A stretch of DNA of 64,000 nucleotides from positions 340,013,504 through 340,077,503 of the forward strand of contig OX422211.1 in assembly GCA_949130495.1 (NCBI GenBank), written 5' to 3'. This document shows positions 47,613 through 59,800 of this stretch, piece by piece. Origin of the DNA: Sambucus nigra (Eukaryota; Streptophyta; Magnoliopsida; Dipsacales; Adoxaceae). The first letter of the stretch is position 1. Each line of letters begins with the position of its first letter. Both the position numbers and the translations under genes were made by a program. The notes beneath the pieces are model-generated. The model did not search any database, had not been told where the DNA came from, and saw only the letters and a program-made list of their open reading frames with translations.

Positions 47613-50600
47613 TTGGTCCCGTGGGAGGTGTTGGTGCCACCCACGGGGCCGTTCGGGGGCTGTTTCGAGTTCTCACCCTCTAACGCCAAGTTTTTAAGCC
47701 TAAGTGTGGAAATAAACAAATTACCGTCATACTCTAAAACCGGGAGACCCGCGGCTGCGGGGTCAGTCCCCAGGAGTTACGTTGGTCCCGTGGGAGGTGT
47801 TGGTGCTACCCACGGGGCCGTTTGGGGGATGTTTCGAGTTCCCAGCCTCTAACGCCTTGTTTTAAAGCCTAAGTGTGGAAATAACCATATTACCATCGTA
47901 ATCTCAAACCGGGAGACGCGCGGCTGCGGGGTCAGTTCCCACGAGTTACGTTGGTCCCGTGGGAGGTGTTGGTGCCACCCACGGGGCCGTTCGGGGGTTG
48001 TTTCGAGTTCTCACCCTCTAACGCCTTGTTTTTAAGCCTAAGTGTGGAAATAAGAAAATTACCGTCGTACTCTCAAACCGGGAGACCCGCGGCTGCGGGG
48101 TCAGTTCCCACGAGTTACGTTGGTCCCGTGGGAGGTGTTGGTGCCACCCACGGGGCCGTTCGGGGGTTGTTTCGAGTTCTCACTCTCTAACGCCATATTT
48201 TTAAGCCTAAGTGTGGAAATAAGCAAATTACCATCGTACTCTCAAACCGGGAGACCCGCGGCTGCGGGCTCAGTTCCCACGAGTTACGTTGGTCCCGTGG
48301 GAGGTGTTGGTGCCCCCCACGGGTCCGTTCGGGGGCTGTTTCAAGTTCTCACCCTCTAACGCCATTTTTTTAAGCCTAAGTGTGGAAATAAGCAAATTAC
48401 CATCGTACTCTCAAACCGGGAGACCCGCGGCTGCGGGGTCAGTTCCCACGAGTTACGTTGGTCCCGTGGGAGGTGTTGGTGCCACCCACGGGGCCGTTCG
48501 GGGGCTGTTTCGAGTTCTCACCCTCTAACGCCAAGTTTTTAAGCCTAAGTGTGGAAATAAACAAATTACCGTCATACTCTCAAACCGGGAGACCCGCGGC
48601 TGCGGGGTCAGTCCCCAGGAGTTACGTTGGTCCCGTGGGAGGTGTTGGTGCTACCCACGGGGCCGTTCGGGGGCTGTTTCTAGTTCTCACCCTCTAACGC
48701 CATGTTTTTAAGCCTAAGTGTGGAAATAAGCAAATTACCGTCGTACTCTCAAACCGGGAGAACCGCGGCTGCGGGGTCAGTTCCCACGAGTTACGTTGGT
48801 CCCGTGGGAGGTGTTGGTGCCACCCACAGCGCCGTTCGGGGGATGTTTCGAGTTCTCACCCTCTAACGCCATGTTTTTAAGCCTAAGTGTGGAAATAAGC
48901 AAATTACCGCCGTACTCTCAAACTGGGAGACCCGCGGCTGCGGGGTCAGTTCCCACGAGTAACGTTGGTCCCGTTGGAGGTGTTGGTGCCACCCACGGGG
49001 CCGTTCGGGGGCTGTTTCGAGTTTTCACCCTCTAACGCCATGTTTTTAAGCCTAAGTGTGGAAATAAGCAAATTACCGTCGTCATCTCAAACCGGGAGAC
49101 CCGCGGCTGCGGGGTCATTTCCCACGAGTTACGTTGGTCCCGTGGGAGGTGTTGGTGCCCCCCACGGGGCCGTTCGGGGGCTGTTTCGAGTTCTCACCCT
49201 CTAACGCCTTATTTTTAAGCCTAAGTGTGGAAATAAGAAAATTATCATCGTACTCTCAAACCGGGAGACCCGCGGCTGCGGGGTCAGTTCCCACGAGTTA
49301 CGTTGGTCCCGTGGGAGGTGTTGGTGCCACCCACGGGGCCGTTCGGGGGCTGTTTCGAGTTCTCACCCTCTAACGCCTTGTTTTTAAGCCTAAGTGTGGA
49401 AATAAGAAAATTATCGTCGTACTCTCAAACCGGGAGACCCGCGGCTGCGGGGTCAGTTCCCACGAGTTACGTTGGTCCCGTGGGAGGTGTTGGTGCCACC
49501 CACGGGGCCGTTCGGGGGCTGTTTCGAGTTCTCACCCTCTAACGCCTTGTTTTTAAGCCTAAGTGTGGAAATAAGCAAATTACCGTTGTACTCTCAAACC
49601 GGGAGACCCGCGGCTGCGGGGTCAATTCCCACGCGTTACGTTGGTCCCGTGGGAGGTGTTGGTGCCACCCACGGGGCCGTTCGGGGGCTGTTTCGAGTTC
49701 TCACCCTCTAACGCCATGTTTTTAAGCCTAAGTGTGGAAATAAGCAAATTACCGTCGTACTCTCAAACCGGGAGTCCCGCGGCTGCGGGGTCTGTTCCCA
49801 CGAGTTACATTGGTCCCGTGGGAGGTGTTGGTGCCACCCACGGGACCGTTCGGGGGATGTTTCGAGTTCTCACCCTCTAACGCCATGTTTTTAAGCCTAA
49901 GTGTGGAAATAAGCAAATTACCGTCGTACTCTCAAACCGGGAGACCCGCGGCTGCGGGGTCAGTTACCACGAGTTACGTTGGTCCCGTGGGAGGTGTTGG
50001 TGCCGCCCACGGGGCCTTTCGGGGGCTGTTTCGAGTTCTCACCCTCTAACGCCATGTTTTTAAGCCTAAGTGTGGAAATTACCGTCGTACTCTCAAACCG
50101 GGAGACCCGCGGCTGCGGGGTCAGTTCCCACGAGTTACGTTGGTCCCCTGGGAGGTGTTGGTGCCACCCACGGGGCCGTTCGGGGGCTGTTTCGAGTTCT
50201 CACCCTCTAACGCCATGTTTTTAAGCCTAAGTGTGGAAATAAGAAAATTATCGTCGTACTCTCAAACCGGGAGACCCGCGGCTGCGGGGTCAGTTCCCAC
50301 GAGTTACGTTGGTCCCGTGGGAGGTGTTGGTGCCACCCACGGGGCCGTTCGGGGGCTGTTTCGAGTTCTCACCCTCTAACGCCATATTTTTAAGCCTAAG
50401 TGTGGAAATAAGCAAATTACCGTCGTACTCTAAAACCGGGAGACCCGCGGCTGCGGGGTCAGTTCCCACGAGTTACGTTGGTCCCGTGGGAGGTGTTGGT
50501 GCCACCCACGGGGCCGTTCGGGGGCTGTTTCGAGTTCCCACCCTCAAACGCCTTATTTTTAAGCCTAAGTGTGGAAATAAGCAAATTACCGTCGTACTCT

Positions 50601-52497
50601 CAAACCGGGAGACCCGAGGCTGCGGGGTCAGTTCCCACGAGTTACGTTGGTCCCGTGGGAGGTGTTGGTGCCGCCCACGGGGCCTTTCGGGGGCTGTTTC
50701 GAGTTCTCACACTCTAACGCCATGTTTTTAAGCCTAAGTGTGGAAATAAGCAAATTACCGTCGTACTCTCAAACCGGGAGACCCGCGGCTGCGGGGTTAG
50801 TTCCCACGAGTTACATTGGTCCCGTGGGAGGTGTTTGTGCCACCCACGGGGCCGTTCGGGGGCTGTTTCGAGTTCTCACCCTCTAACGCCTTGTTTTTAA
50901 GCCTAAATGTGGAAATAAGCAAATTACCGTCGAACTATCAAACTGGGAGACCCGCGGCTGCGGGGTCAGTTCCCACGAGTTACGTTGGTCCCGTGGGAGG
51001 TGTTGGTGCCACCCACGGGGCCGTTCCGGGGCTGTTTCGAGTTCTCACCCTCTAACGCCATGTTTTTAAGCCTAAGTATGGAAATAAGCAAATTACCGTC
51101 GTACTCTCAAACCTGGAGACCCGCGGCTGCGGGGTCAGTTCCCACGAGTTACGTTGGTACCGTGGGTGGTGTTGGTGCCACCCACGGGGTCGTTCGGGGG
51201 CAGTTTCGAGTTCTCACCCTCTAACGACATGTTTTTAACCCTAAGTGTGGAAATAACCAAATTACCGTCGTGCTCTCAAACCGGGAGACCCGTGGTTGCG
51301 GGGTTAGTTCCCACGAGTTACGTTGGTCCCGTGGGAGGTGTTGGTGCCACCCACGGGGCCGTTCGGGGGCTGTTTCGAGTTCTCACCCTCTAACGCCATG
51401 TTTTTAAGCCTAAGTGTGGAAATAAGCAAATTACCGTCGTACTCTCAAACCGGGAGACCCGCGACTGCGGGGTCAGTTCCCACGAGTTACGTTGGTCCCG
51501 TGGGAGGTGTTGGTGCCCCCCACGGGGCCGTTCGGGGGCTGTTTCGAGTTCTCACCCTCTAACGCCTTGTTTTTAAGCCTAAGTGTGGAAATAAGAAAAT
51601 TATCGTCGTACTCTCAAACCGGGAGACCCGCGGCTGCGGGGTCAGTTCCCACGAGTTACGTTGGTCCCGTGGGAGGTGTTGGTGCCACCCACGGGGCCGT
51701 TCGGGGGCTGTTTCGAGTTCTCACCCTCTAACGCCTTGTTTTTAAGCATAAGTGTGGAAATAAGAAAATTATCGTCGTACTCTCAAACCGGAAGACCCGC
51801 GGCTGCGGGGTCAGTTCCCACGAGTTACGTTGGTCCCGTGGGAGGTGTTGGTGCCACCCACGGGGCCGTTCGGGGGCTGTTTCGAGTTCTCACCCTCTAA
51901 CGCCTTGTTTTTAAGCCTAAGTGTGGAAATAAGAAAATTACCGTCGTACTCTCAAACCGGGAGACCCGCGGCTGCGGGGTCAATTCCCACGCGTTACGTT
52001 GGTCCCGTGGGAGGTGTTGGTGCCACCCACGGGGCCGTTCGGGGGCTGTTTCGAGTTCTCACCCTCTAACGCCATGTTTTTAAGCCTAAGTGTGGAAATA
52101 AGCAAATTACCGTCGTACTCTCAAACCGGGAGACCCGCGGCTGCGGGGTCAGTTACCACGAGTTACGTTGGTCCCGTGGGAGGTGTTGGTGCCGCCCACG
52201 GGGCCTTTCGGGGGCTGTTTCGAGTTCTCACCCTCTAACGCCATGTTTTTAAGCCTAAGTGTGGAAATTACCATCGTACTCTCAAACCGGGAGACCCGCG
52301 GCTGCGGGGTCAGTTCCCACGAGTTACGTTGGTCCCGTGGGAGGTGTTGGTGCCACCCACGGGGCCGTTCGGGGGCTGTTTCGAGTTCTCACCCTCTAAC
52401 GCCATGTTTTTAAGCCTAAGTGTGGAAATAAGCAAATTACCGTCGTACTCTCAAACCGGGAGACCCGCGGCTGCGGGGTCAGTTCCCACGAGTTACG

Positions 52498-54187
52498 TTG
52501 GTCCCGTGGGAGGTGTTGGTGCCACACACGGGGCCGTTCGGGGGCTGTTTCGAGTTCTCACCCTCTAACGCAATGTTTTTAAGCCTAAGTGTTGAAATAA
52601 GCAAATTACCGTCGTACTCTCAAACTGGGAGACCCGCGGCTGCGGGGTCATTTTCCACGAGTTACGTTGGTCCCGTGGGAGGTGTTGGTGCCACCCACGG
52701 GGCCGTTCGGGGGCTGTTTCGAGTTCTCACCCTCTAACGCCATATTTTTAAGCCTAAGTGTGGAAATAAGCAAATTACCGTCGTACTCTCAAACCGGGAG
52801 AACCGCGGCTGCGGGGTCAGTTCCCACGAGTTACGTTGGTCCCGTGGGAGGTGTTGGTGCCACCCACAGCGCCGTTCGGGGGCTGTTTCGAGTTCTCACC
52901 CTCTAACGCCATGTTTTTAAACCTAAGTGTGGAAATAAGCAAATTACCGCCGTACTCTCAAACTGGGAGACCCGCGGCTAAGGGGTCAGTTCCCACGAGT
53001 AAAGTTGGTCCCGTGGGAGGTGTTGGTGCCACCCACGGGGCCGTTCGGGGGCTGTTTCGAGTTCTCACCCTCTAACGCCATGTTTTTAAGCCTAAGTGTT
53101 GAAATAAGCAAATTACCGTCGTACTCTCAAACTGGGAGACCCGCGGCTGCGGGGTCATTTTCCACGAGTTACGTTGGTCCCGTGGGAGGTGTTGGTGCCA
53201 CCCACGGGGCCGTTCGGGGGCTGTTTCGAGTTCTCACCCTCTAACGCCATATTTTTAAGCCTAAGTGTGGAAATAAGCAAATTACCGTCGTACTCTCAAA
53301 CCGGGAGAACCGCGGCTGCGGGGTCAGTTCCCACGAGTTACGTTGGTCCCGTGGGAGGTGTTGGTGCCACCCACAGCGCCGTTCGGGGGCTGTTTCGAGT
53401 TCTCACCCTCTAACGCCATGTTTTTAAACCTAAGTGTGGAAATAAGCAAATTACCGCCGTACTCTCAAACTGGGAGACCCGCGGCTAAGGGGTCAGTTCC
53501 CACGAGTAAAGTTGGTCCCGTGGGAGGTGTTGGTGCCACCCACGGGGCCGTTCGGGGGCTGTTTCGAGTTCTCACCCTCTAACGCCATATTTTTAAGCCT
53601 AAGTGTGGAAATAAGCAAATTACCGTCGTACTCTCAAACCGGGAGAACCGCGGCTGCGGGGTCAGTTCCCACGAGTTACGTTGGTCCCGTGGGAGGTGTT
53701 GGTGCCACCCACAGCGCCGTTCGGGGGCTGTTTCGAGTTCTCACCCTCTAACGCCATGTTTTTAAACCTAAGTGTGGAAATAAGCAAATTACCGCCGTAC
53801 TCTCAAACTGGGAGACCCGCGGCTAAGGGGTCAGTTCCCACGAGTAAAGTTGGTCCCGTGGGAGGTGTTGGTGCCACCCACGGGGCCGTTCGGGGGCTGT
53901 TTCGAGTTCTCACCCTCTAACGCCATGTTTTTAAGCCTAAGTGTGGAAATAAGCAAATTACCGTCGTACTCTCAAACTGGGAGACCCGCGGCTGCGGGGT
54001 CAGTTCCCACGAGTTACGTTGGTCCCGTGGGAGGTGTTGGTGCACCCCACGGGGCCGTTCGGGGGCTGTTTCGAGTTCTCACCCTCTAACGCCTTGTTTT
54101 TAAGCCTAAGTGTGGAAATAAGCAAATTACCGTCGTACTCTCAAACCGGGAGACCCGCGGCTGCGGGGTCAGTTCCCACGAGTTACG
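52498..54187. repeat. 10-monomer nested block, copy 1 (1,690 bp)
   Basis: Monomer-type order P-Q-R-S-Q-R-Q-R-T-U, where P carries GCCACACACGG, Q precedes R, and R carries CCCACAGCGCC and GGCTAAGGGG-type changes. It includes internal Q-R dimer copies. Copy 1 of the 40-mer has only P-Q-R-T at the same place. Confidence 0.8.
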
Positions 54188-55877
54188 TTGGTCCCGTGGG
54201 AGGTGTTGGTGCCACACACGGGGCCGTTCGGGGGCTGTTTCGAGTTCTCACCCTCTAACGCAATGTTTTTAAGCCTAAGTGTTGAAATAAGCAAATTACC
54301 GTCGTACTCTCAAACTGGGAGACCCGCGGCTGCGGGGTCATTTTCCACGAGTTACGTTGGTCCCGTGGGAGGTGTTGGTGCCACCCACGGGGCCGTTCGG
54401 GGGCTGTTTCGAGTTCTCACCCTCTAACGCCATATTTTTAAGCCTAAGTGTGGAAATAAGCAAATTACCGTCGTACTCTCAAACCGGGAGAACCGCGGCT
54501 GCGGGGTCAGTTCCCACGAGTTACGTTGGTCCCGTGGGAGGTGTTGGTGCCACCCACAGCGCCGTTCGGGGGCTGTTTCGAGTTCTCACCCTCTAACGCC
54601 ATGTTTTTAAACCTAAGTGTGGAAATAAGCAAATTACCGCCGTACTCTCAAACTGGGAGACCCGCGGCTAAGGGGTCAGTTCCCACGAGTAAAGTTGGTC
54701 CCGTGGGAGGTGTTGGTGCCACCCACGGGGCCGTTCGGGGGCTGTTTCGAGTTCTCACCCTCTAACGCCATGTTTTTAAGCCTAAGTGTTGAAATAAGCA
54801 AATTACCGTCGTACTCTCAAACTGGGAGACCCGCGGCTGCGGGGTCATTTTCCACGAGTTACGTTGGTCCCGTGGGAGGTGTTGGTGCCACCCACGGGGC
54901 CGTTCGGGGGCTGTTTCGAGTTCTCACCCTCTAACGCCATATTTTTAAGCCTAAGTGTGGAAATAAGCAAATTACCGTCGTACTCTCAAACCGGGAGAAC
55001 CGCGGCTGCGGGGTCAGTTCCCACGAGTTACGCTGGTCCCGTGGGAGGTGTTGGTGCCACCCACAGCGCCGTTCGGGGGCTGTTTCGAGTTCTCACCCTC
55101 TAACGCCATGTTTTTAAACCTAAGTGTGGAAATAAGCAAATTACCGCCGTACTCTCAAACTGGGAGACCCGCGGCTAAGGGGTCAGTTCCCACGAGTAAA
55201 GTTGGTCCCGTGGGAGGTGTTGGTGCCACCCACGGGGCCGTTCGGGGGCTGTTTCGAGTTCTCACCCTCTAACGCCATATTTTTAAGCCTAAGTGTGGAA
55301 ATAAGCAAATTACCGTCGTACTCTCAAACCGGGAGAACCGCGGCTGCGGGGTCAGTTCCCACGAGTTACGTTGGTCCCGTGGGAGGTGTTGGTGCCACCC
55401 ACAGCGCCGTTCGGGGGCTGTTTCGAGTTCTCACCCTCTAACGCCATGTTTTTAAACCTAAGTGTGGAAATAAGCAAATTACCGCCGTACTCTCAAACTG
55501 GGAGACCCGCGGCTAAGGGGTCAGTTCCCACGAGTAAAGTTGGTCCCGTGGGAGGTGTTGGTGCCACCCACGGGGCCGTTCGGGGGCTGTTTCGAGTTCT
55601 CACCCTCTAACGCCATGTTTTTAAGCCTAAGTGTGGAAATAAGCAAATTACCGTCGTACTCTCAAACTGGGAGACCCGCGGCTGCGGGGTCAGTTCCCAC
55701 GAGTTACGTTGGTCCCGTGGGAGGTGTTGGTGCCCCCCACGGGGCCGTTCGGGGGCTGTTTCGAGTTCTCACCCTCTAACGCCTTGTTTTTAAGCCTAAG
55801 TGTGGAAATAAGAAAATTATCGTCGTACTCTCAAACCGGGAGACCCGCGGCTGCGGGGTCAGTTCCCACGAGTTACG
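54188..55877. repeat. 10-monomer nested block, copy 2 (1,690 bp)
   Basis: Repeats the order P-Q-R-S-Q-R-Q-R-T at an offset of 1,690 (10 x 169). It then rejoins the 40-mer series. One private change is seen (ACGCTGG at about 55030). Confidence 0.8.
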
Positions 55878-56883
55878 TTGGTCCCGTGGGAGGTGTTGGT
55901 GCCACCCACAGGGCCGTTCGGGGGCTGTTTCGAGTTCTCACCCTCTAACGCCTTGTTTTTAAGCATAAGTGTGGAAATAAGAAAATTATCGTCGTACTCT
56001 CAAACCGGGAGACCCGCGGCTGCGGGGTCAGTTCCCACGAGTTACGTTGGTCCCATGGGAGGTGTTGGTGCCACCCACGGGGCCGTTCGGGGGCTGTTTC
56101 GAGTTCTCACCCTCTAACGCCTTGTTTTTAAGCCTAAGTGTGGAAATAAGAAAATTACCGTCGTACTATCAAACCGGGAGACCCGCGGATGCGGGGTCAC
56201 TTCCCACGCGTTACGTTGGTCCCGTGGGAGGTGTTGGTGCCACCCACGGGGCCGTTCGGGGGCTGTTTCGAGTTCTCACCCTCTAACGCCATGTTTTTAA
56301 GCCTAAGTGTGGAAATAAGCAAATTAACGTCGTACTCTCAAACCGGGAGACCCGCGGCTGCGGGGTCAGTTACCACGAGTTACGTTGGTCCCGTGGGAGG
56401 TGTTGGTGCCGCCCACGGGGCCTTTCGGGGGCTGTTTCGAGTTCTCACCCTCTAACGCCATGTTTTTAAGCCTAAGTGTGGAAATTACCATCGTACTCTC
56501 AAACCGGGAGACCCGCGGCTGCGGGGTCAGTTCCCACGAGTTACGTTGGTCCCGTGGGAGGTGTTGGTGCCACCCACGGGGCCGTTCGGGGGCTGTTTCG
56601 AGTTTTCACCCTCTAACGCCATGTTTTTAAGCCTAAGTGTGGAAATAAGAAAATTATCGTCGTACTCTCAAACCGGGAGACCCGTGGCTGCGGGGTCAGT
56701 TCCCACGAGTTACGTTGGTCCCGTGGGAGGTGTTGGTGCCACCCACGGGGCCTTTCGGGGGCTGTTTCGAGTTCTCACCCTCTAACGCCATGTTTTTAAG
56801 CCTAAGTGTGGAAATAAGCAAATTACCATCGTACTCTCAAACCGGGAGACCCGCGGCTGCGGGGTCAGTTCCCACGAGTTACG

Positions 56884-59800
56884 TTGGTCCCGTGGGAGGT
56901 GTTGGTGCCACCCACGGGGCCGTTCGGGGGCTGTTTCGAGTTCTCACCCTCTAACGCCAAGTTTTTAAGCCTAAGTGTGGAAATAAACAAATTACCGTCA
57001 TACTCTAAAACCGGGAGACCCGCGGCTGCGGGGTCAGTCCCCAGGAGTTACGTTGGTCCCGTGGGAGGTGTTGGTGCTACCCACGGGGCCGTTTGGGGGA
57101 TGTTTCGAGTTCCCAGCCTCTAACGCCTTGTTTTAAAGCCTAAGTGTGGAAATAACCATATTACCATCGTAATCTCAAACCGGGAGACGCGCGGCTGCGG
57201 GGTCAGTTCCCACGAGTTACGTTGGTCCCGTGGGAGGTGTTGGTGCCACCCACGGGGCCGTTCGGGGGTTGTTTCGAGTTCTCACCCTCTAACGCCTTGT
57301 TTTTAAGCCTAAGTGTGGAAATAAGAAAATTACCGTCGTACTCTCAAACCGGGAGACCCGCGGCTGCGGGGTCAGTTCCCACGAGTTACGTTGGTCCCGT
57401 GGGAGGTGTTGGTGCCACCCACGGGGCCGTTCGGGGGTTGTTTCGAGTTCTCACTCTCTAACGCCATATTTTTAAGCCTAAGTGTGGAAATAAGCAAATT
57501 ACCATCGTACTCTCAAACCGGGAGACCCGCGGCTGCGGGGTCAGTTCCCACGAGTTACGTTGGTCCCGTGGGAGGTGTTGGTGCCCCCCACGGGTCCGTT
57601 CGGGGGCTGTTTCAAGTTCTCACCCTCTAACGCCATTTTTTTAAGCCTAAGTGTGGAAATAAGCAAATTACCATCGTACTCTCAAACCGGGAGACCCGCG
57701 GCTGCGGGGTCAGTTCCCACGAGTTACGTTGGTCCCGTGGGAGGTGTTGGTGCCACCCACGGGGCCGTTCGGGGGCTGTTTCGAGTTCTCACCCTCTAAC
57801 GCCAAGTTTTTAAGCCTAAGTGTGGAAATAAACAAATTACCGTCATACTCTCAAACCGGGAGACCCGCGGCTGCGGGGTCAGTCCCCAGGAGTTACGTTG
57901 GTCCCGTGGGAGGTGTTGGTGCTACCCACGGGGCCGTTCGGGGGCTGTTTCTAGTTCTCACCCTCTAACGCCATGTTTTTAAGCCTAAGTGTGGAAATAA
58001 GCAAATTACCGTCGTACTCTCAAACCGGGAGAACCGCGGCTGCGGGGTCAGTTCCCACGAGTTACGTTGGTCCCGTGGGAGGTGTTGGTGCCACCCACAG
58101 CGCCGTTCGGGGGCTGTTTCGAGTTCTCACCCTCTAACGCCATGTTTTTAAGCCTAAGTGTGGAAATAAGCAAATTACCGCCGTACTCTCAAACTGGGAG
58201 ACCCGCGGCTGCGGGGTCAGTTCCCACGAGTAACGTTGGTCCCGTTGGAGGTGTTGGTGCCACCCACGGGGCCGTTCGGGGGCTGTTTCGAGTTTTCACC
58301 CTCTAACGCCATGTTTTTAAGCCTAAGTGTGGAAATAAGCAAATTACCGTCGTCATCTCAAACCGGGAGACCCGCGGCTGCGGGGTCATTTCCCACGAGT
58401 TACGTTGGTCCCGTGGGAGGTGTTGGTGCCCCCCACGGGGCCGTTCGGGGGCTGTTTCGAGTTCTCACCCTCTAACGCCTTATTTTTAAGCCTAAGTGTG
58501 GAAATAAGAAAATTATCATCGTACTCTCAAACCGGGAGACCCGCGGCTGCGGGGTCAGTTCCCACGAGTTACGTTGGTCCCGTGGGAGGTGTTGGTGCCA
58601 CCCACGGGGCCGTTCGGGGGCTGTTTCGAGTTCTCACCCTCTAACGCCTTGTTTTTAAGCCTAAGTGTGGAAATAAGAAAATTATCGTCGTACTCTCAAA
58701 CCGGGAGACCCGCGGCTGCGGGGTCAGTTCCCACGAGTTACGTTGGTCCCGTGGGAGGTGTTGGTGCCACCCACGGGGCCGTTCGGGGGCTGTTTCGAGT
58801 TCTCACCCTCTAACGCCTTGTTTTTAAGCCTAAGTGTGGAAATAAGCAAATTACCGTTGTACTCTCAAACCGGGAGACCCGCGGCTGCGGGGTCAATTCC
58901 CACGCGTTACGTTGGTCCCGTGGGAGGTGTTGGTGCCACCCACGGGGCCGTTCGGGGGCTGTTTCGAGTTCTCACCCTCTAACGCCATGTTTTTAAGCCT
59001 AAGTGTGGAAATAAGCAAATTACCGTCGTACTCTCAAACCGGGAGTCCCGCGGCTGCGGGGTCTGTTCCCACGAGTTACGTTGGTCCCGTGGGAGGTGTT
59101 GGTGCCACCCACGGGACCGTTCGGGGGATGTTTCGAGTTCTCACCCTCTAACGCCATGTTTTTAAGCCTAAGTGTGGAAATAAGCAAATTACCGTCGTAC
59201 TCTCAAACCGGGAGACCCGCGGCTGCGGGGTCAGTTACCACGAGTTACGTTGGTCCCGTGGGAGGTGTTGGTGCCGCCCACGGGGCCTTTCGGGGGCTGT
59301 TTCGAGTTCTCACCCTCTAACGCCATGTTTTTAAGCCTAAGTGTGGAAATTACCGTCGTACTCTCAAACCGGGAGACCCGCGGCTGCGGGGTCAGTTCCC
59401 ACGAGTTACGTTGGTCCCCTGGGAGGTGTTGGTGCCACCCACGGGGCCGTTCGGGGGCTGTTTCGAGTTCTCACCCTCTAACGCCATGTTTTTAAGCCTA
59501 AGTGTGGAAATAAGAAAATTATCGTCGTACTCTCAAACCGGGAGACCCGCGGCTGCGGGGTCAGTTCCCACGAGTTACGTTGGTCCCGTGGGAGGTGTTG
59601 GTGCCACCCACGGGGCCGTTCGGGGGCTGTTTCGAGTTCTCGCCCTCTAACGCCATATTTTTAAGCCTAAGTGTGGAAATAAGCAAATTACCGTCGTACT
59701 CTAAAACCGGGAGACCCGCGGCTGCGGGGTCAGTTCCCACGAGTTACGTTGGTCCCGTGGGAGGTGTTGGTGCCACCCACGGGGCCGTTCGGGGGCTGTT

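Larger units (their letters stand above)
47613..56883. repeat. 40-monomer higher-order repeat, copy 2, expanded by 15 monomers (9,271 bp)
   Basis: Matches copy 1 up to 53004 and again from the monomer at 55540. The extra 2,535 bp is exactly 15 monomers, made by nested duplications at 53005-55539. Short monomers lie at 49979, 52168 and 56385, matching those of copy 1. Confidence 0.85.
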
